The notes beneath the pieces are model-generated. The model was given only the letters and a program-made list of their open reading frames with translations, had not been told where the DNA came from and did not search any database. 64,000 bases of DNA from Aulostomus chinensis (Eukaryota > Chordata > Actinopteri > Syngnathiformes > Aulostomidae), in assembly GCA_037954235.1 (NCBI GenBank), contig JBBMOA010000015.1, positions 21,106,299-21,170,298 of the forward strand, read 5' to 3'. A program made the translations under genes and the position numbers. Position 1 is the stretch's first letter, and the number at the start of each line of letters is the position of its first letter. Shown here piece by piece: positions 58,401 through 64,000 of this stretch.

Positions 58401-60179
58401 AAACTGGATTCCCAGGTACTTCCTCTGGAGATAACCTACTGAGGCCCTTGACAATTTGGTTGTTTCTTTTCACTGATTATTATTTAGCACCTGAGGAGAC
58501 AAAAGTCATTCCTTCTTAAATTTCTCTGCTTCAAATGAGTAATGCAGTCAACATGAATTAATAAGCAGACAGAAAAGTATCCTTTTTCAGATCACTTATC
58601 TCCTAAGAGAACTAAAGGCAAGATTAGCAAAAAGTTGATCATGAAACAAAAATGTTGAAGATAAATTTGGGAGAAAATTTGCCGTTCACATTAATCTCAA
58701 TGTAAATCTTAGGCTGCATGAAACTCTGCACTTTAGTCACTGCTTTGAACTCCGGTGGGAAAAGTGATTTGTTAATAGTTTTGCCACTTTTTTTTAATAC
58801 ATGTTATGATAAAATGATGATTTGTGATTCATCATTTATGATAATATGATGATTGAAATTACATAACATAACATGGCAACACGGTGGTGCAATTCGAGTC
58901 CCAGTTCAGGCACGAGATCTTTCTGTGGGGAGTCTGGATGGTCTCCCTGTGCCTGCGTGGGTTCTCTCTGGTACTCCAGCTTCCTCCCACAGTTCAAAGA
59001 CATGCAAATGGGGACGAGGCTGATTGGACATTCTAAATTGACTATAGGCGTGACTATGAGTGTGAATGGTTGTCTGTCTCTATGTGTTGGCCCTGCGATG
59101 GACTGGTGACCTGTCCAGGGTGAACCCCACCTCATGCCCAAAGGTTGCATGTATAGTCTCCAGCCCCCCCCACAACCCTGAACAGGATAAGCGAAAGAAA
59201 ATGGATGGATGGATAACATAATATAGTATAAAATTAGTTCCAGACCTTAAATATTGATCAATGTTCCAAACATTGTGCTTCTTGTAGGTCATGTATGGGG
59301 CTTTAGTTGCTTGCCTAGTGATGCGATCCATCTTCATTGTTTCGTGGTGAGTTTGCCAAGAAGAACCTTTAAAATGGAAATAACTACTGCTTATTAATAT
59401 GATAATAATGCTTTGTAATTTTTGTAATGCCTTGTTATTTTTGTTTCAATCCAAGGGTGTACCCATGGCTCAGGCCTTTATGTTACACATCCTTAAGTGT
59501 CTTTTTGTTAGGGTTTCTGCTGTGGAACATTGACAATATCTTCTGTGAATCATTAAGGTGAGTATTTTGTTTAGTGCCCTTTAAATAATTAATTTTCTTG
59601 GATCTCTAATGCATTATGTATATGGACTTAATATGAAAACATTTGTCAAGGAATGATCTTATAAACAGTTTAATTGCATCATTGTGTGAGATTGTCTTTT
59701 TGTGGTGACTTTTCATTGAGATAATATTCATGAATAATAAAGTTGATGGATCACTTGTTGAAATTTCAGAGCTAGTAGACAAATGTTACCCCGTGGTGTT
59801 GGAGTTGTAACACAGTTTCATGCCTGGTGGCACATCTTTACTGGCCTTGGATCCTATCTGCACATACTGCTGAGGTAAACTGATTTCAGGAGCAGGAGAT
59901 TAAAGCTGTGATGAGAATAGCCAAATCATTTGTTCATCTCCTATTAGTTTGCAGGTCAGATCAACCTACCTCAAGTACAGACCAAATATAAAGGTATGCC
60001 TAACAATAAGCTTTTGTTTACATTGAATTCATTCATTCGTCATATATGATTCTGAGTTTACATTGACTCGAATGAAGGAAAATGTAATAGCCTATCCTCT
60101 ATTTCTATGTCTGGACTCTTATTAGTTTCTATGTGGAGTTTGGCCCATGCTGCATATTGACCTTCAGAAGACAAGCTGA
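39606..60179 (+). CDS. acer3: Alkaline ceramidase 3 (11 coding exons)
   Basis: Exons: 39606-39708, 41530-41640, 41779-41831, 44134-44186, 54023-54104, 54175-54210, 59288-59346, 59456-59557, 59770-59874, 59948-59993 and 60126-60179. All junctions are GT-AG, phases agree throughout, and the product is 267 residues, as in human. ACER3 is a seven-pass membrane amidase of ER and Golgi that hydrolyses ceramides with unsaturated long chains to sphingosine and fatty acid. Residue numbers match human: calcium ligands D19, W20, E22, N24 and E33 (TLDWCEENY, IAEFW); zinc ligands H81 (SWCFHMTL), H217 and H221 (QFHAWWHI); plus S77 and D92 (LLDELPMIYS). The chosen ATG has A at -3 and G at +4. An in-frame ATG seven codons upstream (39585) would add MTSSFSI. 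The C-terminus is HIDLQKTS. Intron 4 (9.8 kb) and intron 6 (5.1 kb) are packed with mobile elements, yet no exon is damaged. Confidence 0.96.
41439..41471. repeat. (GT)n microsatellite in acer3 intron 1
   Basis: About 16 GT units, some 60 bp before the exon 2 acceptor. Confidence 0.9.
41832..42420. other. acer3 intron 3, unassigned part
   Basis: AT-rich; the frame at 42067-42252 has no recognisable domain ('WSMWYASESWDLSEQQH' slightly recalls LINE reverse-transcriptase C-termini of the YGSESW type but is too short to call). Confidence 0.35.
42435..42785 (+). mobile_element. SINE-1, full length, in acer3 intron 3
   Basis: 'actgcatgaacaa' (42421-42433) and 'actgcatggacaa' (42786-42798) flank it, one mismatch in 13. 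The head lacks the B-box half ('ggttcgagtcc' is reduced to 'ggttctgagctc'). Confidence 0.88.
42799..44133. other. acer3 intron 3, unassigned AT-rich part
   Basis: No repeat or coding frame recognised. Confidence 0.5.
44412..44610 (+). repeat. Diverged repeat also present at 53640-53800
   Basis: 'ggtctaatcccacttaatat', 'gccattttgtaaaattcctt' and 'tccgtttcagtc' align in order with 'ggtccaatcctaattaatat', 'ttccattttgtaaaactcac' and 'ctttccttttcattc' in the same intron. Confidence 0.55.
44640..45240 (+). mobile_element. hAT remnant with BED zinc finger
   Basis: A frame from about 45010 reads CFGFCGDRRPKGSSTM then NLLQHLKQRHPAKWEKC, the C-x2-C ... H-x4-H pattern of a BED finger in hAT transposases. 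A CCTAG repeat lies just before (44936-44955). The rest of the transposase is gone, and no termini were identified. Confidence 0.55.
45343..45425 (-). repeat. R-B terminal fragment
   Basis: 'ttagggcctgagccagaagg' and 'caaagaccctattgtgtttg' form the reverse complement of the 3' end of R-B (23990-24059). Only about 80 bp are present. Confidence 0.75.
45531..45868 (-). mobile_element. SINE-1 in acer3 intron 4
   Basis: All main blocks are present, with an internal deletion in the 'ggctggagcctatcccagc' block and a duplicated 'cctagtcccct'. No clear target duplication. Confidence 0.85.
46105..46178. repeat. (TC)n(AC)n microsatellite
   Basis: Pyrimidine tract, about 12 TC units, then about 20 AC units. 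Confidence 0.9.
46376..46640 (-). mobile_element. SINE-1, damaged copy
   Basis: From the CATCC tail to 'ggaaccttcttgctatgtag'; several internal deletions, and the outermost head is missing. Confidence 0.8.
46771..47345 (+). repeat. R-A copy 4, in acer3 intron 4
   Basis: Begins in the 'gtctagcaccacactccttc' block without the first 60 bases. It includes the middle block lost from copies 1 and 3 ('caaatgctgatgctaatgg' ... 'agactaatactgatgctaag'), which is where Rex3 inserted in copy 2. Confidence 0.75.
47346..47639. other. Unassigned; minus-strand 82-codon frame
   Basis: The minus-strand frame (47350-47598) reads ...DLIKAAKQLKRGFGANTDGL and is not obviously low complexity. I do not recognise it. 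It ends at the left edge of a SINE fragment and may be part of a mobile element. Confidence 0.25.
47640..47722 (+). repeat. SINE-1 3' end fragment
   Basis: 'aggctacagcacccccc' with a run of C, then 'caacccttgacaggataagc' and GGATGG repeats. Confidence 0.75.
47877..47947. repeat. Palindromic (CT)n-(TA)n-(GA)n repeat
   Basis: About 13 CT units, 8 TA units and 13 GA units in a row. The CT and GA arms are reverse complements, so the 71 bases form one near-perfect inverted repeat around a TA centre. Confidence 0.95.
47948..49404. other. acer3 intron 4, mostly unassigned
   Basis: At 48759-48832 'ggtctgcagttaacgattct' and 'attaatcgagtagttggat' resemble one end of a fish hAT-type non-autonomous element, but no opposite end was found. 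Otherwise AT-rich DNA without genes. Confidence 0.35.
49405..49506. repeat. (AT)n tract inside a 12-bp inverted repeat
   Basis: Arms 'aaagcttttggc' (49405-49416) and 'gccaaaagcttt' (49495-49506) are exact reverse complements around about 38 AT units, giving a 102-base palindrome with one mismatch beside the left arm. Confidence 0.95.
49507..50322. other. acer3 intron 4, unassigned
   Basis: No gene. (ATGA)n at 50024-50050. 'gataaaagcgtctgctaaatg' at 50224 is a short fragment typical of the 3' ends of many fish SINEs. Confidence 0.4.
50336..50543 (+). mobile_element. SINE-1 with large internal deletion
   Basis: Head complete; after 'ttcaccctgtgcctg' it jumps to 'ctgcctctcgccgcttgacg', losing about 150 bases. 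Flanks 'gatgtgcgaaatg' (50323-50335) and 'gatgtgggaaatg' (50544-50556) form a 13-bp duplication with one mismatch. Confidence 0.88.
50544..51198. other. acer3 intron 4, unassigned acidic frame
   Basis: Frame 50632-50850 reads SEFDDDPSDSLEGDHSAEDK: acidic, Ser-rich. Such segments occur at the N-terminus of piggyBac-like transposases, but no transposase follows, so this is only a hint. Confidence 0.25.
51214..51558 (-). mobile_element. SINE-1 with 15-bp target duplication
   Basis: Exact 15-base 'atttcattcatccat' at 51199-51213 and 51559-51573. The duplication includes CATCCAT, which overlaps the element's own tail sequence, so the true edge is uncertain by a few bases. Confidence 0.88.
51574..52379. 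other. acer3 intron 4, unassigned
   Basis: No gene or repeat recognised. Confidence 0.45.
52380..53560 (+). pseudogene. BEL/Pao LTR-retrotransposon pol remnant (integrase region)
   Basis: In broken frames the order matches the pol C-terminal part of BEL/Pao elements: an RNase H-side linker (SSWYNLKEVNGWILKF near 52480), the pre-integrase block with HPVILALDQHIS near 52840, the zinc-binding region with the cysteines replaced or out of frame, QFTDLSLRRIYPDEPPF near 53040, DCFGLFDVKCGRAHVKRSRV near 53110 (first catalytic Asp), a FTCLTSRTSH stretch, NGTNINGVDRKLKKSFEK near 53280, and LCEVQAFLSSRPTM near 53510. Many stops and frameshifts. No LTRs, protease or reverse transcriptase were found, so it is an old truncated fragment. 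It lies in the sense direction of acer3, inside intron 4. Confidence 0.7.
53561..53640. repeat. TG-rich then poly-G tract
   Basis: About 11 TG units at 53588-53610, then a run of 14 G near 53628-53641. Confidence 0.85.
53640..53800 (+). repeat. Diverged partner of the repeat at 44412
   Basis: See the first copy for the matching blocks. It lies about 220 bp before the exon 5 acceptor; the partner lies about 225 bp after the exon 4 donor. Confidence 0.55.
54702..55076 (-). mobile_element. SINE-1, full length, in acer3 intron 6
   Basis: 'tatctgcatttca' (54689-54701) and 'tatctacatttca' (55077-55089), one mismatch in 13, flank it. Confidence 0.9.
55090..55985. other. acer3 intron 6, unassigned
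   Basis: A minus-strand frame at 55707-55934 (75 codons) is unrecognised. The rest is AT-rich. Confidence 0.4.
55986..56107 (+). repeat. SINE-1 head only (3'-truncated by an R-C element)
   Basis: From 'gacggcacagtggtgcagtg' to 'ctccctgtacctgcgtg', then an abrupt change to R-C. No 3' half follows within the next 2.5 kb, so the remainder was deleted or displaced. Confidence 0.85.
56108..56637 (+). repeat. R-C copy 2, left piece
   Basis: 'ggggaagtggacccaaatgc' ... 'gaaacacagaggttaaatac' ... 'gatgacagtaccccccc', with a run of about 20 C at 56525-56544. Interrupted by R-B at about 56638. Confidence 0.6.
56638..57776 (+). mobile_element. R-B element, copy 2
   Basis: 'caagctgcaagcggcaaggc' to 'ccttcaggctcaggccctaa'. 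It aligns with copy 1 over nearly its whole length but lacks the 'ttagggcctgagcc' inverted copy near the left end and has a shorter promoter-proximal GC block. Confidence 0.7.
57777..58262. repeat. GC-rich minisatellite with protein-like periodicity (R-C 3' part)
   Basis: Units of roughly 50-60 bp built on 'accctcggc', 'agcaggagtagcagccg' and 'gggacaggagtggcgcccgc' repeat about eight times with variation. Unit length is a multiple of three in most units, so both strands stay open for 100-170 codons. Such open frames reflect the repeat structure, not a gene. The larger order (about 180 bp: 57910-58080 against 58090-58262) is a duplication of a four-unit block. Confidence 0.75.
58263..58862. 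other. acer3 intron 6, unassigned
   Basis: AT-rich, no gene or repeat recognised. Confidence 0.5.
58875..59212 (+). mobile_element. SINE-1 with damaged tRNA head
   Basis: The A-box part is deleted ('cacggtggtgcaattcgagtc' joins the start to the B-box). 'ataacataacat' (58863-58874) and 'ataacataatat' (59213-59224) form a duplication with one mismatch. It ends 75 bp before the exon 7 acceptor. Confidence 0.87.
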
Positions 60180-60386
60180 GATGAGGCGTTAGGGACCTGC
60201 TGATGGACGGCGACTGCCATATCCAGCCACCATCCACACGAGGACCTGCCAATACAACTCTGGTACTTTTGAGAACTCTGCCCACAGCCAGGGTGTAGTG
60301 TGACCACCACAATGCTATCCCAGGGACCCTTGAGTTGTGCACTGGGGGATATACTAAGTACAGTATAGCACTGTACTTTTAATGGA

Positions 60387-60392
60387 AATAAA
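60387..60392 (+). terminator. Candidate acer3 polyadenylation signal
   Basis: AATAAA 208 bases after the stop codon, followed within 30 bases by a T/G-containing stretch ('gatgtttcatattcatc'). Confidence 0.6.
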
Positions 60393-60419
60393 AAGATGTT
60401 TCATATTCATCATAATCTT

Positions 60420-62880
60420 GCAGATTTGATTTTCTGTAATTTTGTTGAAGCTTCATTCTTTTTTTGATCATTTTCAACCCAAATATAATGTGTAGTCCAA
60501 TGGGGTGTTGAATATCTAAGGGTTGTGGATGCTACTTTTAGATTTTTATTATTTTGAGGCATAGGAAAGGGGAAATAATACAATTAATTCAGAAGTTGCA
60601 TTTGTGTATTTATCAGCATATGATCAATTTTTGTGGGTATTTTGTAATTAGCATTAACAAATTGAGATCTTTAACTGGTGGGTTTAGTCATTTTACAAGT
60701 ATCTGAGGGAGCTCAAGATATTGCTGTTTCCCTTTTCAAAGAAATTGGTATTATTTTCAGAACAGTGCTAGTTTTTCACAGTCTAGGCGATAGTAACTAC
60801 CAGCCAGTTATAACTAGTTGTCTGATTTGCTCAGCCACAAGTTGCATTTTTATTTGAAAACTTGAATAGAATGGATTTATCAATTTCTAAATATCTTTAT
60901 TGCGCCCGCAATATCAAATTTGCTTTAAAACAGTGCAATGTGTGGGACATAAATGTCTCTCTATAAAGAAGTCCCAGGTGCCATGCTCACTTAAAGTTTT
61001 GTTACACCTAATTACATCAACTTTTAGTTCCCTTTCTTTCAGTGACTCCAAACATTCAAAGGCAGAAGCTCTGTGCTAATGATAGAGAAGTGAGTTCTGG
61101 CCAGCAAAGTCTCACTTCATGCTGTCCTCCACTCTACCAGTCTGCAAAGCCTGCCATCAAAAACAGCATTTTCCAGAGGATAAGTAAATAATTCAAATGG
61201 TTAAAATTCAGTGACAGGACCAAGGGACTGAATAGATGATTCTTGAGTAATTGTACCTTGATAAACTGCACAGAAAGAGGACAAGACACAGCCAGTTCTC
61301 ACACATTAATATCCTGTGTCACTACACTGAATCCCATGTCATAGTTCTTTAACATTATTGCACCCTGCAAATTAGAACTTAATGAAATACTGTTAAAAAA
61401 GTTCTTCACTTACAGGTACTCAACAGTAAAACATCTTCCCACAACCCTGCTACATTTTGTGTATTACTTGAGTCCTTGTGAAACATGACATAGCATATAT
61501 ACAACCACAAGGTGGCTTACATCTCCAGCTTATATTAAAAAAATGACAGTCATGGCACATTGTGCACTGATGAACTACCAACCTGTAATAGAATATTTGC
61601 CTCAATTCTCATGGACTGGACTTGTTCTTTTGAAATGGTTAAAAAAAATGTTATTCTGCTGTGAAATAATGTAACTCTAAAGCAAACAGAACCATCAGGC
61701 TGAAGTGGTGACACTGGAAGATACTCACCACGATGTTGTCAAGACATACTCTTATTTGTGTGACCTGCTTAACTGCTGTCTGGTTGACTATCTCCTGAGA
61801 TAAAACTGACACATCCAATGCAGAGTCATGCTCTCATATGCATTTATAACATTCATAATTGCAATTCATAAAAAGAGGAATCATTTCATTGTTCGAATGC
61901 TTGTGTGTAATTCTCAGTTTGTTATTGGATAATAACTCATCAGTGGAGCTGAACAGTTGTCAAAAAGGGTGCCTTATTGTTGTCAGTGCAGTGTACTCCA
62001 AGTTGCCTTGATGTTTGTCAACATTTGAATGTTCCTTTTTTTGCAGTGTGCCCTTTCTCTTGACTACTGTTAGGACTAACAATTTATTGCTGGTGCCTGA
62101 ATCTTTGGCCCTCCATTCATGTGTCCCACAGCGTGATCATATCTTTTTGAGGCATATAGATGTACTACCAAGTAATGGTAATGTGTTGAGGCCAGAAGTG
62201 AAAATGCAAGTAAAAGTTGTTTTGGTTATTTGCCAGCCTACATCAATGTCTTATATAGTCAAATACAAGTAAATGTGTCAACTGACATTGTCTATCGACC
62301 TGACCTATTAAAGCAATTACACACTTGTTCCTGTGAAGGGCTTCTACTGTTCTACACAGCATTCGCTAAGAACTCCATTTGATTCAGATATGACACAAAT
62401 GTTGAAACTACTGGAATACTAGCACCTGCCATGCATGAGGTGTCTTTGATAGGGGCGATTACCTTGCTTTATGAATTTAAAATTGATGTCAAAGAGTCAA
62501 GTCAGGACTCCTGTATGTAGAAAGAGCTATCCTTGGAGCGAATAGTAACAATTGACAACAGCAAATCTGCTGGGTAAACTGAGCCACTGGCTCAACTTGC
62601 TTTAGCATCACGAACATATTTTACAAAACTACCTTCAGTTGTCATGCTACCAATCTTGTTCTATAGCTTAAAATATCCTGACAAAAGCAAGTGCTTTTAA
62701 ATTCATTTATTAATTAATTTTGTTTACTTTCAAGTTTATTTTCCAAAGTATACTTTAAGCTCTAATATTAATGTATTTGTACCACTTTTATTATTTCTTG
62801 GATTTACTTATCCTTTAGTAATTTATTTTTTTGAACTTTAAAAAGTACATCTGCGAGCTTATATTTGCATTTTTTTCAGG
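60420..62880. other. Unassigned AT-rich DNA downstream of acer3
   Basis: No recognised gene, repeat copy or terminal structure. An 85-codon frame at 62015-62272 has no domain I can name. Confidence 0.5.
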
Positions 62881-63114
62881 TATTTTGTGTTCTTAGATAA
62901 TCAGTGGCATGCACAGACTTCTTGAAGGGCAGGGGTGAAAAGAAAAAAAGGGCACACAGCGTGTTCTAGCCACTGAGGAGGGTAATAAGTTCCCGCCCAA
63001 CAGGGCACTTTAGAGCATGTTTTACCTCCCAACAGGGTATTTTACAGCATTTTTGTCTCCCAAGAGGGCACTTTAGAGTGCATTTTTCAACATTTCCATA
63101 CCACTCATCCATTA

Positions 63115-63345
63115 AGGGCAGTGTGTGTGTGTGTTGGGGGGGGCTACAGCCTATCCCAGATGACATTGGGTAAGAGGTGGGGTACACCCTGGATAGGTCA
63201 CCAGTCCGTTGCAGGGCCATAAGGAGCAATTAGGGGCTCAGTATCTTGCTCAAGGTACTTCAACATGCTCACTGGGGGAAGTAAGGATCAAACCAGCGAC
63301 CTTTCGGTACCAGATGGCCTCTGTACCAAGCCATGCCACCCCCAT
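63115..63345 (-). mobile_element. Chimeric SINE: SINE-2 head joined to SINE-1 body
   Basis: On the minus strand the 5' part (63345 to about 63223) is SINE-2 ('ggtggcatggcttggtacag' to 'tccttac...', 'gagcaagatactgagcccc'). The 3' part (about 63222 to 63128) is SINE-1 ('tggccctgcaacggactggt', 'gacctatccagggtgtaccc', 'gggataggctgtagcc'). No GATG tail remains; a TG tract follows the break. Confidence 0.65.
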
Positions 63346-63350
63346 ATCCT

Positions 63351-63990
63351 AGTCATGTAGTAGAATACCCACACGACAGTGACAACAACTGTGCTCAAGT
63401 TAGACATCAAAACCATTTACCCATTATAGAAAGGAAGTACTTGATATGATACAGAGGAGTGGCTTAAGTATCTGTAGGTTGGCAGCTGTTTGCATTTAGT
63501 AGCATGAAACAGGAATTTGCATATATTGTTATATCTTGCTAGATGGGCATAAAGAAATGCTGTTTAAGGCTTTTTATGAACAATAAAAGATATCAGCGAC
63601 AAGTGGCTAAGCTCAAAAACATCCGAAACAAGACCGTCCCGAGACAGAAAGAGACGTCAACTTATCCCTTATCCCTTATCCCTTCCCTCTAAAACCCCCA
63701 GGAAGCCCCTTTGCACTCCCCCAACCAACAGAGAGCACAAGCCCAATGAAACACTGATTGGAGAGAGACAGGGAGTTCCAACACCACAACGATAATACAA
63801 CCTAGTTTGTTTGCCCCCATTGCCCCCCCCCCCCCCACACACACACACACACAAAGCACAAAGTCCCATGCCCTCGAGGGAACTTCTAATTAAACAGAAG
63901 CAACAACCTGTAAAGTACAACACTGCAGACAATAAAAAACTCAAACATAGTCCACAAAATGACACAGAGGCCTCCGCTGTCTCCAGGTCC
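63351..63990. other. Unassigned; short tandem tracts
   Basis: Three TTATCCC heptamers lie at 63662-63683, and a (C)n(AC)n tract at 63822-63853. The minus-strand frame 63669-63992 runs through both and is probably chance. Confidence 0.5.
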
Positions 63991-64000
63991 ACACTGGCAG

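Noticed and set aside
62015..62272. 85-codon frame downstream of acer3
   Set aside because: No recognisable domain, no splice or polyadenylation context specific to it.
1..64000. CRISPR array, bacterial defence or biosynthetic cluster
   Set aside because: All regular repeats are microsatellites or interspersed eukaryotic elements, and the genes have introns.

Overview
This is eukaryotic DNA, almost certainly from a ray-finned (teleost) fish. It has two intron-containing vertebrate genes with GT-AG junctions in a dense background of fish-type mobile elements: an L2 LINE with an esterase ORF1, a Rex3/RTE LINE, a Tc1 element, hAT elements, a BEL/Pao remnant, and many copies of a tRNA-headed SINE ending in GATG repeats. 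I saw no prokaryotic operons, CRISPR arrays or defence systems.

The two host genes lie head to tail on the + strand in the right half. The first is serpinh1 (HSP47, the collagen chaperone of the ER), with four coding exons at 34451-38066; it ends in an RDEL retrieval signal. The second starts 1.5 kb downstream: acer3 (alkaline ceramidase 3), with eleven coding exons at 39606-60179. Its spliced reading frame is unbroken, 267 codons plus stop, and every metal-binding residue I know for human ACER3 falls at the same residue number. acer3 introns hold about 19 kb of mostly repeat-derived DNA, against about 0.8 kb of coding sequence. The two genes act in unrelated pathways (procollagen folding; sphingolipid breakdown), so their adjacency implies synteny rather than joint function.

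The left half (1-34400) has no intact host gene. In order it holds: a broken THAP-like exon (-) at 2.5-2.8 kb; a C-terminal fragment of an RLE-type LINE (3.3-3.8 kb); a hAT-like fragment (3.8-4.6 kb); a deleted Tc1 element (4.9-6.0 kb); a nearly complete but decayed L2 LINE (6.5-10.8 kb); a quiet AT-rich stretch; a Rex3 LINE with an inverted 5' half, inserted in an older repeat (17.0-20.1 kb); a nest of three repeat families (21.7-24.5 kb); a hAT element with a SINE inside it (27.1-28.8 kb); a small terminal-inverted-repeat element (30.1-30.7 kb); and several SINE copies, two of them rearranged by inversion. The right end (60.4-64 kb) is AT-rich with a chimeric SINE.

I use four working names for interspersed families. 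SINE-1 is the tRNA-headed SINE with the GATG tail. R-A starts like 'tttatttgtacaacgcc' and carries a purine-rich block. R-B is about 1.2 kb and ends 'ggctcaggccctaa'. R-C contains 'gaggttaaatacac'. Family names come from memory of fish repeats; no database was searched.
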